A stretch of 54,814 bases of DNA from Streptomyces triticisoli. Its GTDB lineage: Bacteria; Actinomycetota; Actinomycetes; Streptomycetales; Streptomycetaceae. A model generated the notes under the pieces. The model was not told the DNA's origin. It did not search any database and saw only the letters and a list, made by a program, of their open reading frames with translations. The stretch lies in NCBI RefSeq assembly GCF_003270085.1, contig NZ_QFDQ01000038.1:1-54814 (forward strand), read 5' to 3'. Of this stretch, positions 1 through 9,821 are shown piece after piece (the first letter of the stretch is position 1; each line of letters begins with the position of its first letter). The translations under genes were made by a program, and so were the position numbers.

Positions 1-953
1 AGCGCACGCGCCGGGACGGCCACCGCGACCGCCGCCGCGCCGACCGCGACCGCGTGCGGGCCGGCGGCCAGGTAGCCGGTCGCCACGATGGCCAACGCCG
101 CCGCGGCGACGGTCGCCATCAGGCCGTACATCCGCTCGTCCGGGTCGGCGTGCGAGCGCAGCTGCAGGACCAGCGAGAGCAGCACCCACACTCCGAGCGT
201 GCCCAGGATCGCCGCCGGCGCGTTCTCGCGGCCCGCGCCCAGCACGGCCACGTCCGCGGCGAGCGCGCCGGCGAAGCCCAGGGCGATGCCCTGGCGGGCG
301 GGCCACATGCCGTTCAGCCGGAACCAGCCCGCTGCCGTCACGGCCTGGAGCGCGACCAGCGGCACGAGCAGCGCGTAGACGCCGAGCTCGGCCGTGCCGG
401 CCAGCAGCAGACCCAGCAGCGCGGTGAGCGCGGCCGGCTGCATCCCGGGTTCGATGATCGGCGAGCGCCCCTCGGCGCGGGCCCGCTGGGCGTCGGTGAC
501 GCGGGCGTTGCCGGCGAGGGTGGCGGGACCGTAGACGGGCTCGTCGCCGGAGGGGGCGGCGGCGGGCGTCGCGGGAGCGGCGGGCCGGGGCTGTGCGTGC
601 TGTGCTCGCTGTGCCTGCTGCGCGTGGGCAGCCGCCGGGTCCTGAGCTCCCACGGGCGGCAGGTACGCCGTCTCCGCGGCGGCAGCGGCGGGCGGCCGCG
701 TGTGCGCCTGGGTGTCCCAGGTCTGCCCCTGCCACTGCTGCGTGTACTGGTGGGCTTCCTGCGGATCGTCGTACGCCTGCTGCCCGGGCCACACCTGCGG
801 CTGGGGGTGCGGGTACGGCTGCTGCGGGGCGGGCGCCTGCGGGTACTGCTGCGGATGTTGCTGCGGGTACTGCTGCGCGTACGGGTCGTACCCGACGTAG
901 GGGTTCTCGTGGGGGTTCTCGTTCCAGGACCCCTCATACGGCCGATCGGTCAT
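1..953 (-). CDS. Membrane protein with Pro/Gln/Tyr-rich N-terminus (3' end outside window)
   Basis: Reading down from an ATG at 953-951, the first ~120 residues are a low-complexity cytoplasmic stretch rich in Pro, Gln and Tyr (PQQHPQQYPQ). They are followed by several hydrophobic segments rich in Ala, Leu and Val that look like at least four or five membrane helices. No stop occurs before the window edge, so the C-terminus is missing. The gene starts 3 bases after the stop of the MoaD-like gene, so the two are probably co-transcribed. I recognise no catalytic motif; it is an integral membrane protein of unknown function conserved beside glnR in Streptomyces as I recall. Confidence 0.8.
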   Translation of the reverse strand, partial: MTDRPYEGSWNENPHENPYVGYDPYAQQYPQQHPQQYPQAPAPQQPYPHPQPQVWPGQQAYDDPQEAHQYTQQWQGQTWDTQAHTRPPAAAAAETAYLPPVGAQDPAAAHAQQAQRAQHAQPRPAAPATPAAAPSGDEPVYGPATLAGNARVTDAQRARAEGRSPIIEPGMQPAALTALLGLLLAGTAELGVYALLVPLVALQAVTAAGWFRLNGMWPARQGIALGFAGALAADVAVLGAGRENAPAAILGTLGVWVLLSLVLQLRSHADPDERMYGLMATVAAAALAIVATGYLAAGPHAVAVGAAAVAVAVPARA

Positions 954-956
954 CGC

Positions 957-1211
957 TCACCCTCCTGCGAACGGCGGGAGCACCTCGACCGTGCCGCCCT
1001 CGGTCAGCCGTACCGTCTCATGTCCGCGCGTCCCCACGGGGTCACCGTCGATCAGGAACGAGCAGCGCGCCAGGACGCGGACGAGTTCGCCGGGGTGCCG
1101 CTCGCGCACCGCGTCGAGCACCTCGGCGAGCGTCTCCGCCTCGTACGGCTCCTCGGCGACCCCGGCCGCGGCCTTCGCCGCCGCCCAGTAGCGCACCGTG
1201 ACCTTTGCCAT
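957..1211 (-). CDS. MoaD/ThiS family sulfur-carrier-like protein
   Basis: This 84-residue protein starts with MAKVTVRYWAAAK and ends in the di-glycine tail PPFAGG. That is the hallmark of ubiquitin-fold sulfur carriers (MoaD for molybdopterin, ThiS for thiazole), whose terminal Gly is adenylated and thiocarboxylated. Length fits the family. The ATG at 1211 places the beta-grasp strand at the N-terminus; an upstream extension to 1247 lacks this fit. No MoaE, ThiF or ThiG lies nearby, so the cofactor it serves is not decided by context. It lies between a hydrolase and a membrane-protein gene on the same strand. Confidence 0.85.
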   Translation of the reverse strand: MAKVTVRYWAAAKAAAGVAEEPYEAETLAEVLDAVRERHPGELVRVLARCSFLIDGDPVGTRGHETVRLTEGGTVEVLPPFAGG

Positions 1212-1274
1212 CCCGTCCCTCGAGTCGATCGGCCCTGCACTCGGCAATGGACCTCTGCAGTGAACAGGGTCAGG

Positions 1275-2159
1275 CTAGCCCGCCTGTGCGAGGGTCCAGC
1301 GCGCGATGCGGTGCAGGAGCTCGTCGGCGGCGGCGTTCTCGGCGTGGCCCATGCCGGGCTCCAGCCACAGTTCCCCGTGGTCACCGGCGGCAGTGGCCAG
1401 CATCCGGGGGTGGTCGAGGGGGAAGTAGCCGTCCCGGTCGCCGTGCACGATCAGCAGCGGGGTGGGCGCGATGCGGGGCACCGCCTCCACCGGGGAGAGC
1501 GGGACCGGGTCCCAGTCGCGGTGGTGGATGCGGGTGTGCAGCCCGTAGCGGCTGAGCAGGCGGCCCTCGGGGCGTGTGACCAGCCAGTGCAGCCGGCGCA
1601 TGGGGGCCGTGCCCCGGTAGTACCAGCGCGCGGGCGCGCTGACGGAGACCACGGCGTCCGTGCGCGCCTCGGCCCGTGCGGCGTCCTCGCCGTGCAGGGC
1701 CGAGTGCCGCAGCACCACCGAGCCGCCCATGGAGAAGCCGACGGTCACCACGCGCGCGTGCCCGAAGCCCCGCGCCCACGCGACCGCCGCCGCCAGGTCC
1801 AGCACCTCACGGTCACCGACGGTCGAGCGCCCGCCGGAGGCCCCGTGGCCGCGGAAGGAGAAGGTCACGACGGCGCCGTGGTGCGCCAGGGCCCGCGCCG
1901 CCCGGCGCACGTGCGGCCGGTCCAGGTCGCCGGTGAAACCGTGGGCGATCACGAACACCAGGTCGCCGGAACCCTCGTGCACGCCCTCGTACGCACCCCC
2001 ACGCACGCCCCCGTGCGCGGTCGCACCCGGCTCGTACACCGCGTCGAGGGCCACCCCGTCCGCCGTGCGCAGAAACGTCCTGACGCGCGTTCCCGACGCC
2101 GTACCGGGCTCCGGAACGCTCGTCGGACGCGCCACATGACCTGCCGATCCCGTGCTCAT
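1275..2159 (-). CDS. Alpha/beta hydrolase
   Basis: This 294-residue protein has a complete alpha/beta-hydrolase set: an oxyanion-region HGF motif (IAHGFTG), nucleophile elbow GFSMGG, an acid in HGDRDGYFP and the catalytic His in GMGHAE near the C-terminus. The substrate cannot be told from sequence; esterase, lipase-like or acyltransferase roles are open. It has no clear signal peptide, so it is likely cytoplasmic. The ATG at 2159 is used because the conserved fold begins soon after and the upstream region is non-coding. It is transcribed divergently from glnR and is followed by the MoaD-like gene 63 bases downstream. Confidence 0.85.
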   Translation of the reverse strand: MSTGSAGHVARPTSVPEPGTASGTRVRTFLRTADGVALDAVYEPGATAHGGVRGGAYEGVHEGSGDLVFVIAHGFTGDLDRPHVRRAARALAHHGAVVTFSFRGHGASGGRSTVGDREVLDLAAAVAWARGFGHARVVTVGFSMGGSVVLRHSALHGEDAARAEARTDAVVSVSAPARWYYRGTAPMRRLHWLVTRPEGRLLSRYGLHTRIHHRDWDPVPLSPVEAVPRIAPTPLLIVHGDRDGYFPLDHPRMLATAAGDHGELWLEPGMGHAENAAADELLHRIARWTLAQAG

Positions 2160-2462
2160 GTCGGTTATTCTGCTGCGAAGAGGACTCGGGCAGCGAAGCC
2201 CCCGGGTCCTTTTGTGCTTTTGTGCTTTCGGAAGCGTTGTGTGCGACGCGGGCAGCCGCGGGTGTACGGGGCCGTCGATCGCGCAGTGGCTCCCCGGAGC
2301 CACGGACTCCCCCACCGCTGAACGCGTGGGAGGTGCCCCCATCGCAGGGACCCGAGGAGGAACCGGACGTATGGACGAGCGGACCGTGCACGAACGTACG
2401 ACGACCTGCGCAGGGGAGTCCCCCCTGGCCGGGCGGGGCCGAGCGCCCGAGGGAGGGATGCG
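2160..2462. promoter_or_regulatory. Divergent promoter region, hydrolase / glnR
   Basis: The 303-base gap separates the divergent hydrolase and glnR genes and must hold both promoters. It contains a locally T-rich patch with a direct repeat of TTTTGTGC (about 2212-2227), unusual in this GC-rich window. A purine-rich Shine-Dalgarno (GAGGGATGCG) immediately precedes the glnR ATG. I could not assign -10/-35 boxes with confidence. Confidence 0.4.
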
Positions 2463-3242
2463 ATGAGTTCCCTGCTGCTCCTGACCAACGCCCTCCAGCC
2501 GTCGGCGGAGGTGCTCCCCGCCCTCGGCCTGCTGCTGCACAACGTGCGCGTGGCCCCGGCGGAGGGACCCGCGCTCGTGGACACCCCGAGTGCCGACGTC
2601 GTCCTGGTCGACGGGCGGCGCGACCTGCCGCAGGTGCGCAGCCTGTGCCGGCTGCTGCGCTCCACGGGCCTCGGCAGCCCGCTGATCCTCGTGGTCACGG
2701 AGGGCGGCCTCGCGGCCGTCACCGCCGACTGGGGCATCGACGACGTCCTGCTGGACACCGCCGGCCCCGCCGAAGTGGAGGCCCGGCTCCGGCTGGCCCT
2801 GGGCCGCCGGCAGATGGCGGGCGAGGACTCCCCCACGGAGATCCGCACCGGTGACCTGTCCGTGGACGAGGCGGCCTACAGCGCCAGGCTCAAGGGGCGG
2901 GCGCTGGACCTGACCTTCAAGGAGTTCGAGCTCCTGAAGTACCTCGCACAGCACCCGGGCCGCGTCTTCACCCGCGCCCAACTGCTGCAGGAGGTCTGGG
3001 GCTACGACTACTTCGGCGGCACCCGGACGGTCGACGTGCACGTACGGCGGCTGCGGGCCAAGCTCGGTCCCGAGCACGAGTCGCTGATCGGGACCGTCCG
3101 AAACGTCGGCTATCGATTCGTCACTCCCGAGAAGGCCGAGCGCGTCGCGGACGAGGCCAGGGCCAGGGCCGCACAACCAAAGCCGAACAATCCGGACGCC
3201 ACGGACGATCCGGTGGCCGACCGGGCCCGCGCGCAGGCGTAG
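2463..3242 (+). CDS. glnR: GlnR, OmpR-family global nitrogen regulator
   Basis: This 259-residue protein has an N-terminal receiver-like domain (about 1-120) and a C-terminal winged-helix DNA-binding domain (about 130-225; [35 protein letters not shown]). The receiver starts [19 protein letters not shown] and lacks the usual acidic pair at its beginning, as in GlnR, an orphan regulator not controlled by a cognate kinase. GlnR activates or represses nitrogen genes such as glnA, amtB and nas. The Ala/Arg-rich tail after residue 225 is typical. Gene order with hydrolase, MoaD-like protein and LacI matches the glnR locus I know from S. coelicolor. The ATG at 2463 follows a good ribosome binding site. 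Confidence 0.93.
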   Translation: MSSLLLLTNALQPSAEVLPALGLLLHNVRVAPAEGPALVDTPSADVVLVDGRRDLPQVRSLCRLLRSTGLGSPLILVVTEGGLAAVTADWGIDDVLLDTAGPAEVEARLRLALGRRQMAGEDSPTEIRTGDLSVDEAAYSARLKGRALDLTFKEFELLKYLAQHPGRVFTRAQLLQEVWGYDYFGGTRTVDVHVRRLRAKLGPEHESLIGTVRNVGYRFVTPEKAERVADEARARAAQPKPNNPDATDDPVADRARAQA

Positions 3243-3267
3243 GGGGCGCTCCGGCGGGGCATGGTGT

Positions 3268-3307
3268 CCGCGCATCCACGTTTCGATCCGCGCGTCCATG
3301 CTTCGAT
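3268..3307. repeat. Two adjacent 20-bp imperfect direct repeats upstream of the LacI gene
   Basis: Positions 3268-3287 and 3288-3307 are adjacent 20-bp units that match at 17 of 20 positions; each ends in TTCGAT. They lie 42-81 bases before the GTG start of the LacI-family gene, where an operator or promoter element would sit. A TAGACT hexamer resembling a -10 box lies at 3337-3342, only 6 bases before the GTG, suggesting a leaderless or nearly leaderless transcript. Confidence 0.55.
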
Positions 3308-3348
3308 ACGCCCTGCCCGGTGCGGGTCCATCCGCGTAGACTCCGCGC

Positions 3349-4389
3349 GTGGCCAAGGTGACTCGGGACGACGTGGCGCGGCTGGCGGGAACATCCACCG
3401 CCGTGGTCAGCTATGTCATCAACAACGGACCCCGGCCGGTCGCCCCGGCCACGCGCGAGCGCGTCCTCGCCGCGATCAAGGAGCTGGGGTACCGGCCCGA
3501 CCGGGTCGCCCAGGCGATGGCCTCGCGGCGCACGGACCTCATAGGCCTGATCATCCCGGACGCCCGCCAGCCCTTCTTCGGCGAGATGGCGCACGCGGTG
3601 GAGTGGGCCGCGGCCGAGCGCGGAAAGATGGTGCTCGTCGGCAACTCCGACTACGTGGCCGAGCGCGAGGTCCACTACCTGCGGGCGTTCCTCGGGATGC
3701 GGGTCTCCGGCCTGATCCTGGTCAGCCACGCGCTGAACGACCTGGCCGCCGCCGAGATCGAGGCCTGGGACGCCCGGGTGGTGCTGCTGCACGAGCGGCC
3801 CGAGGCCATCGACGACGTGGCCGTGGTCACCGACGACCTCGGCGGCGCCCAGCTCGCCGTACGCCACCTGCTGGAGCACGGCTACGAGTACGTCGCCTGC
3901 ATGGGCGGCACGGCCGACACGCCGGCCGTGGGCGACCCGGTCTCCGACCACGTCGAGGGCTGGCGGCGCGCGATGGCCGAAGCCGGCCTCTCCACCGAGG
4001 GGCGTCTGTTCGAGGCGCTGTACAACCGCTACGACGCCTACCGGGTCGGCCTGGAGATCCTCTCGGGCCCGAACCGTCCCCCGGCGATCTTCTGCTCCAC
4101 CGACGACCAGGCGGTCGGCCTGCTGCGGGCCGCGCGCGAGCTGCGCATCGACGTGCCGGGCGAGCTGGCGGTGGCCGGGTTCGACGACATCAAGGAGGCG
4201 GCGCTGGCGGACCCGCCGCTGACGACGGTCGCCTCGGACCGGTCGGCGATGGCCCGGACCGCCGTGGACCTGGTGCTCGACGACTCGCTGCGGGTCGCCG
4301 GTTCACGGCGGGAGCGGCTGAAGGTGTTCCCGTCGCGGCTGGTGGTACGGAGGTCCTGCGGCTGCAAGGAGCCGGGGAACGGGGAGTAG
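3349..4389 (+). CDS. LacI/GalR-family transcriptional regulator
   Basis: This 346-residue regulator has the N-terminal LacI helix-turn-helix ([20 protein letters not shown]) and hinge (residues 1-60). A periplasmic-binding-protein-like effector domain follows, with typical blocks [30 protein letters not shown] and [13 protein letters not shown]. Full family length. It should repress sugar or nucleoside uptake genes, but no transporter or catabolic gene is adjacent, so its effector is unknown. The C-terminus ends in a small Cys-rich tail ([10 protein letters not shown]) seen in many actinomycete LacI proteins. The GTG at 3349 is chosen because the HTH begins at once. Confidence 0.92.
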   Translation: MAKVTRDDVARLAGTSTAVVSYVINNGPRPVAPATRERVLAAIKELGYRPDRVAQAMASRRTDLIGLIIPDARQPFFGEMAHAVEWAAAERGKMVLVGNSDYVAEREVHYLRAFLGMRVSGLILVSHALNDLAAAEIEAWDARVVLLHERPEAIDDVAVVTDDLGGAQLAVRHLLEHGYEYVACMGGTADTPAVGDPVSDHVEGWRRAMAEAGLSTEGRLFEALYNRYDAYRVGLEILSGPNRPPAIFCSTDDQAVGLLRAARELRIDVPGELAVAGFDDIKEAALADPPLTTVASDRSAMARTAVDLVLDDSLRVAGSRRERLKVFPSRLVVRRSCGCKEPGNGE

Positions 4390-4470
4390 CCGCCCGCCGC
4401 GGCGCTTGCTCATAACGGGCATACGAGGTTCTGTCTGGCTTCTCAGCCGGGACTCAGGCGCCTTTCATGA

Positions 4471-4941
<471 letters not shown>

Positions 4942-4973
4942 GCGGCGGCACCCACCACGGCAAGGAGTACGAC

Positions 4974-5192
4974 ATGATCCAGCAGGTTGTGCACGAGACC
5001 ACGGACACCATCGACGCGACCGCCCCCGGCGGCATCGCCCAGGCCCTGACCGTCGCGAAGGAACTCCACGGCCCGGCGCACCGCGCCCCCGGGGTCGTCG
5101 CGGTCCCCGAGCTGATGGGCCTACGCACCTCCGCCGCGCGTCCGCACCGGCACAAGGTACCGCTGAGGAAGCTCACCGCGCTGGCGGCATGA
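4974..5192 (+). CDS. 72-residue hypothetical protein
   Basis: An ATG at 4974 is preceded by a strong ribosome binding site (AAGGAG, 6-base spacing) and opens a 72-codon frame. The protein starts [18 protein letters not shown] and ends in a basic segment ([12 protein letters not shown]). It has no membrane segment or recognised motif. It sits 32 bases after the HtrA remnant, and a 9-bp perfect hairpin follows its stop by 17 bases. It could be a genuine small protein or a leftover of the same decayed region; I do not recognise it. Confidence 0.45.
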   Translation: MIQQVVHETTDTIDATAPGGIAQALTVAKELHGPAHRAPGVVAVPELMGLRTSAARPHRHKVPLRKLTALAA

Positions 5193-5209
5193 GCGACGGC
5201 ACGCGCGCT

Positions 5210-5232
5210 CCGGGCCGCACGCCGCGGCCCGG
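5210..5232 (+). terminator. Hairpin after the 72-residue ORF
   Basis: A perfect 9-bp inverted repeat (CCGGGCCGC, 5-base loop, GCGGCCCGG) followed by GAAA lies between the small ORF and the response-regulator gene. It is a likely GC-rich intrinsic terminator without a U-run. Confidence 0.5.
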
Positions 5233-5328
5233 AAACGTGCGACGCTGAGAACGTCCCGCCCCGGACCGGCCGGTCCCGTGACCGAGCCGGCCCGGCCACG
5301 AGCCGAGTCACCCGAGGAACAACGACCG

Positions 5329-6059
<731 letters not shown>

Positions 6060-6063
<4 letters not shown>

Positions 6064-7523
6064 GCAAGGTCGTCCGCCGGTTCCGTACGCTGCCGATCCG
6101 CTCCCGCCTGGCCCTGCTGGTGGCGGCGGCGGTGGCGTTCGCGGTGGCGGCGGTCTCGGTGACCTGCTGGTTCGTCGTGCGGGGGAAGCTGTACGACGAG
6201 GTCGACAGCCGGCTCGCGAGTTACGGCAGGGTGACCCTCGACACGGCGAGGGAGCTGGCCGCCGACTGCGCGCAGACGACGGACAGGTCGACGAGCGACA
6301 TGCAGCGCTCTTTCCTCTACGTACAGTTGGTGACGTCGCACGGCAAGTTCTGCGTGAGCCCCTGGTCCGAGGGCGCGATCAAGGTCACGAGCGTGGACAA
6401 GAAGGTGGCCGCCGCCCCCGGTGTGCGCAAACGTACCTTCCACACCAGCACCGATACGCACGGCAACAACGTCCGCGTGATGACCCTCGGCGTCCCGACG
6501 GCCTCCGGCCCCGGCGCCCAGGCCTACCCGGGCATCGCCTTCATGCTCGGCTTCTCCCTCAAGGACACCGAGAACACCCTCAGCGACCTGGCCCTGCTGC
6601 TCCTCCTCGTCTCCGGCACAGGAGTCCTCGGTGCGGGCGCCGCCGGCCTCGCGGTCGCCCGGGCGGGTCTGCGCCCGGTGGACAAGCTCACCCAGGCGGT
6701 GGAACACGTGGCCCGCACCGAGGACCTGAGGATCCGCATCCCCGTGGAGGACGACAGCGAGGACGAGATCGCCCGTCTGTCCCGCTCCTTCAACTCCATG
6801 ACCTCCGCCCTGGCCAGCTCCCGGGACCTGCAGCAGCAGCTCATCGCGGACGCCGGCCACGAACTGCGCACCCCGCTGACCTCGCTCCGTACGAACATCG
6901 AACTCCTCACCCGCAGCGAGGAGACCGGCCGCCCGCTCCCCGAGGCCGACCGCAAGGCGCTGCTCGCCTCGGTCAAGGCCCAGATGACCGAGCTGGCCTC
7001 CCTGATCGGCGACCTGCAGGAACTGTCCCGCTCGGAGAGGCAGCGGGGCGAACGGGTCGAGGTCGTCGCCTTCCACGACACCGTGGAGGCGGCGCTGCGC
7101 CGCGCCCGGCTGCGCGGCCCGGAGCTGACCATCACGGCGGACCTGGACCCCTGGTACACCCGGGCGGAGCCGTCTGCGCTGGAGCGGGCGATCGTCAACG
7201 TCCTCGACAACGCGGTGAAGTTCAGCCCCGAGGGCGGCAAGGTCGAGGTCGTCCTCGAACAGGGTGCCCTCACCGTCCGCGACCACGGGCCCGGCATCCC
7301 CGCCGACGACCTCCCCTACGTCTTCGACCGCTTCTGGCGCTCCCCCGGCGCCCGCGCCCTCCCCGGCTCGGGCCTCGGCCTGTCCATCGTCGCCCGCACG
7401 GTCCAGCAGGCGGGCGGCGAGGTCGCCCTGACCCGGGCGGACGGCGGCGGCACGGTGGCGACGGTACGTCTCCCGGGCGCCCCCGTCCCACCGCCGGAAG
7501 GGCCGTACGGAACGGGCGCCTGA
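6060..7523 (+). CDS. Sensor histidine kinase, HAMP type
   Basis: This 487-residue kinase has an N-terminal membrane helix ([20 protein letters not shown]), an extracytoplasmic sensor of about 140 residues with two Cys, and a second helix ([20 protein letters not shown]). HAMP, a HisKA domain with the phospho-His near residue 267 ([20 protein letters not shown]) and an HATPase domain ([27 protein letters not shown]) follow. All expected boxes are present. It should phosphorylate the response regulator encoded just upstream. GTG at 6060 overlaps the regulator stop. The extracytoplasmic stimulus is unknown. Confidence 0.93.
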
Positions 7524-7642
7524 GGACCGGTACGGACGCCCGGCCCGGGTGCCGTGGAGCCAGGTGGCGAGGTCCCGCACCGAGGCGGGACACCGAGGTG
7601 CTCGTGGCGGGCGGCCTCCCGTCCGACCGGCCGCCCCTTCAC

Positions 7643-7671
7643 CGGGAAGAAATTTCGTTGCATTTTTCCCG
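7643..7671. promoter_or_regulatory. AT-rich inverted repeat ahead of the Gly/His peptide gene
   Basis: The arms CGGGAAGAAAT and ATTTTTCCCG form an imperfect inverted repeat (one bulge) about 68-96 bases upstream of the peptide ATG. The patch is strikingly AT-rich for this window and includes a TTGCAT hexamer that could serve as a -35. It may be an operator or promoter element of the peptide-exporter-kinase operon, or a weak terminator for the preceding kinase gene. Confidence 0.4.
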
Positions 7672-7738
7672 AAACGCCATCCCATTCCGGCTCTGCGCCG
7701 TATCCACTACTGAGACACATTCGAGCAGGAGGAAGACC

Positions 7739-7927
7739 ATGGCGATCTTCAGTGCTCTCGTCCCTGCCCTGCGCCGTAATGACGGCCACGGCAGCGGCCA
7801 CGGCTATGGACGCAGTGGCTACGGACGCAGCGGCTACGGCCACGGACGCAGCGGCCACGGCCACGGACGCAGCGGCCACGGCCACGGCCACGGACGCAGC
7901 GGCCACGGCCACGGTGGGCGTTACTAG
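7739..7927 (+). CDS. 62-residue Gly/His/Arg/Ser/Tyr repeat peptide (candidate secreted or modified peptide precursor)
   Basis: The ATG at 7739 follows an excellent ribosome binding site (AGGAGGAAGACC). The product has a leader-like N-terminus (MAIFSALVPALRRND, residues 1-15), then a 47-residue low-complexity tail built from five G-R-S-G units. These are separated by Tyr-Gly or one to three His-Gly dipeptides, and the tail ends GGRY. It holds 21 Gly and 10 His in 62 residues and no Cys. The next genes are an ABC exporter and a Ser/Thr kinase on the same strand. Family unknown to me. Possible roles: exported RiPP-like precursor, His-rich metal chelator, or a structural/adhesive peptide. Function is inference; the ORF itself is well supported. 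Confidence 0.8.
   Translation: MAIFSALVPALRRNDGHGSGHGYGRSGYGRSGYGHGRSGHGHGRSGHGHGHGRSGHGHGGRY
7808..7903 (+). repeat. Five in-frame copies of a 12-bp core encoding G-R-S-G
   Basis: The core GGACGCAG(C/T)GGC starts at 7808, 7823, 7844, 7865 and 7892. Spacings of 15, 21, 21 and 27 bases are all multiples of three, and the longer ones arise by adding GGC CAC (Gly-His) codon pairs. The array therefore looks as if it grew by in-frame slippage inside the peptide gene. Codons at Gly vary by position (GGA before Arg, GGC elsewhere). Confidence 0.85.
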
Positions 7928-7937
7928 TAACACGAAG

Positions 7938-7975
7938 CGGAGCGGACCGGCGGCCGAAGGCGCTGGTCCGCTCCG
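7938..7975 (+). terminator. Perfect 11-bp hairpin between peptide gene and exporter (attenuator candidate)
   Basis: CGGAGCGGACC (7938-7948) and GGTCCGCTCCG (7965-7975) are exact reverse complements with a 16-base loop. The hairpin begins 11 bases after the peptide stop and ends 29 bases before the proposed exporter start, with no U-run. Such hairpins often let a small-peptide gene be expressed more than the downstream transport genes, by partial termination or 3'-end protection. Confidence 0.65.
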
Positions 7976-8003
7976 TCGCCATGTCCTGCGGCGCCTGCTG
8001 TCG

Positions 8004-9821
8004 GTGGACACGGACACCGACGCCGTGGTCGCCGGCGCCCCGCCGCTGCCGCCGCGCGAGGTCTTCCGGCGTTTCTGGCCCTACACCCGGGGGCGCCGGC
8101 TCTGGCTCGTGCCGCTCATACTGCTCAGCCTGCTGCAGCCGCTCGTCTCCGTGGGCGAACTGTGGCTGTTCAAGACCGTGGTGGACGGGGTGCTCGTCCC
8201 ACGGGACCTCACCCCCTTCCTGTGGATCGCGCCGACGTACCTCGGGCTCATCGTCGTCTCCGGCATCCTGGGCTTCGCCGACAGTGTGACCTCGGCGTAC
8301 GTCAGCGAACGCTTCCTGCTCTCCCTGCGCTCCGACGTCTTCCGGCACGTGCAGGGACTGTCACTGGGATTTTTCGAACGGCGGCGGCTGGGAGACGTGC
8401 TCTCGCGGATCACGGGAGACGTGGACGCCGTCGAACTGTTCCTGCTCTCCGGCGTGGTGGACGTGTTCTACTTCGTCCTCCAGCTGGGCATCTTCGTCGG
8501 TCTGCTCTTCTACCTGAGCTGGGACCTCACCCTCCTCGCGATCGTCATCGTGCCGCTGTTCTGGGGCGCCGCCCGTCACTTCTCCCGGCTGACCAAGCAG
8601 GCCTCCCGGGAGCACAGGCGCCGCAGCGGTTCGCTCAGCGCGGTCGCCGAGGAGTCGCTGGGCAACGTGACTCTGGTCCAGGCCTACAACCGGCAGGACT
8701 GGGAGCAGCGCCGCTTCGAGCGCGAGAACCTGGGCCGGTTCCACGCCTCGATGGCCTCGACGCGGATCCGGGCGGTCTACCGGCCCCTGGTGGAGTTCAT
8801 CGAGGTGTGCGGCGGCCTCGCCGTCATGGGCCTGGGCACCTGGAAGCTGGCGCAGGGCCAGCTCACGCTGGGCGGGCTGCTGGTCTTCCTGGCGCTGATC
8901 GGCAAGCTCTACGGCCCGGTCCGCGACCTGTCCCGCCTCGCCCCCACCTTCTACGCCGCCTCCGCCTCCGCCGAACGCATCGCGGAACTGCTCGACCAGC
9001 GGCCCGAGGTCCGCGAGGCCGCGAATGCCCGGAGGATCGGCCGGGCGCACGGCGAGGTCGAGTTCGACGGCGTGTCCTTCCGCTACCCCGAAACCTCCCG
9101 CTGGGCGCTGTCCGACGTGTCGTTCCGCGTCGGTCCCGGCGAGACCCTGGCCCTGGTGGGAGCGAGCGGTGCCGGGAAGTCCACGGTGGCCAAGCTGCAA
9201 CTGCGCTTCTACGACCCGGACCGGGGCGCCGTCCGCCTCGACGGCACCGACCTGCGGGAGCTGGCCCTGACCGACGTACGGAACAACGTCGCCGTGGTCC
9301 TGCAGGAGACGCTCGTCCTGCACGGCACGGTCCGGGAGAACATCGCCTACGGCCGGCCCGACGCGACCGACGCGGAGATCGTCGAGGCGGCCCGTGCCGC
9401 CGACGCCGACGAGTTCGTCCGGCTGCTGCCGGACGGCTACGACACCGTGGTCGGCCAGCGCGGCCGGATGCTGTCCGGTGGCCAGCGTCAGCGTCTCGCC
9501 ATCGCCCGCGCGATGATCAGGGACGCGCCCGTGCTGCTCCTGGACGAGCCCACCACCGGCCTGGACGCCCAGTCGGGCCGCCGGATCATGGACCCGCTGC
9601 GCCGGCTCATGTCCGGCCGGACGACCGTCGTCATCTCCCACAACCTGCTCACGGTCCGCGACGCCACCCGGATCGTGGTGCTCGACCACGGCCGGGTGGT
9701 CGAGTCCGGAACCCACGACGAGCTGTTCCTGCACGGCGGCACGTACGCGCGGCTGCACCGGCTGCAGACAGCCTCTACCACGCAGGCCGGCCCACCGCAG
9801 CAGGGCGTGAGGCTGTCATGA
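8004..9821 (+). CDS. ABC exporter, fused membrane and ATPase domains (MsbA/LmrA type)
   Basis: This protein of about 605 residues has an N-terminal six-helix type-1 exporter domain (WLVPLILLSLLQPLVSVGEL onward). A complete ATPase follows: Walker A GASGAGKST (about 386-394), Q-loop VVLQETLV, signature LSGGQRQR (about 490), Walker B VLLLDEPTTGLD and switch His in VISHNL. There is no N-terminal C39 peptidase domain, so it would not itself cleave a leader. The GTG at 8004 is preferred; a GTG at 7914 would overlap the peptide gene and add 30 residues across the hairpin. The stop overlaps the kinase ATG. Likely exports the upstream peptide or a product made from it, by context only. Confidence 0.9.
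   Translation: MDTDTDAVVAGAPPLPPREVFRRFWPYTRGRRLWLVPLILLSLLQPLVSVGELWLFKTVVDGVLVPRDLTPFLWIAPTYLGLIVVSGILGFADSVTSAYVSERFLLSLRSDVFRHVQGLSLGFFERRRLGDVLSRITGDVDAVELFLLSGVVDVFYFVLQLGIFVGLLFYLSWDLTLLAIVIVPLFWGAARHFSRLTKQASREHRRRSGSLSAVAEESLGNVTLVQAYNRQDWEQRRFERENLGRFHASMASTRIRAVYRPLVEFIEVCGGLAVMGLGTWKLAQGQLTLGGLLVFLALIGKLYGPVRDLSRLAPTFYAASASAERIAELLDQRPEVREAANARRIGRAHGEVEFDGVSFRYPETSRWALSDVSFRVGPGETLALVGASGAGKSTVAKLQLRFYDPDRGAVRLDGTDLRELALTDVRNNVAVVLQETLVLHGTVRENIAYGRPDATDAEIVEAARAADADEFVRLLPDGYDTVVGQRGRMLSGGQRQRLAIARAMIRDAPVLLLDEPTTGLDAQSGRRIMDPLRRLMSGRTTVVISHNLLTVRDATRIVVLDHGRVVESGTHDELFLHGGTYARLHRLQTASTTQAGPPQQGVRLS

Noticed and set aside
54..2321. 755-codon open frame on the plus strand
   Set aside because: It is the antisense of three well-supported minus-strand genes and its translation is Arg/Gly/Val-biased low complexity, a common artefact in GC-rich DNA.
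7784..7920. Short regularly spaced repeats that might suggest a CRISPR or minisatellite
   Set aside because: Spacings are 15-27 bases, all multiples of three, and the units are in-frame codons of an ORF with a strong ribosome binding site; no spacers of typical length exist.
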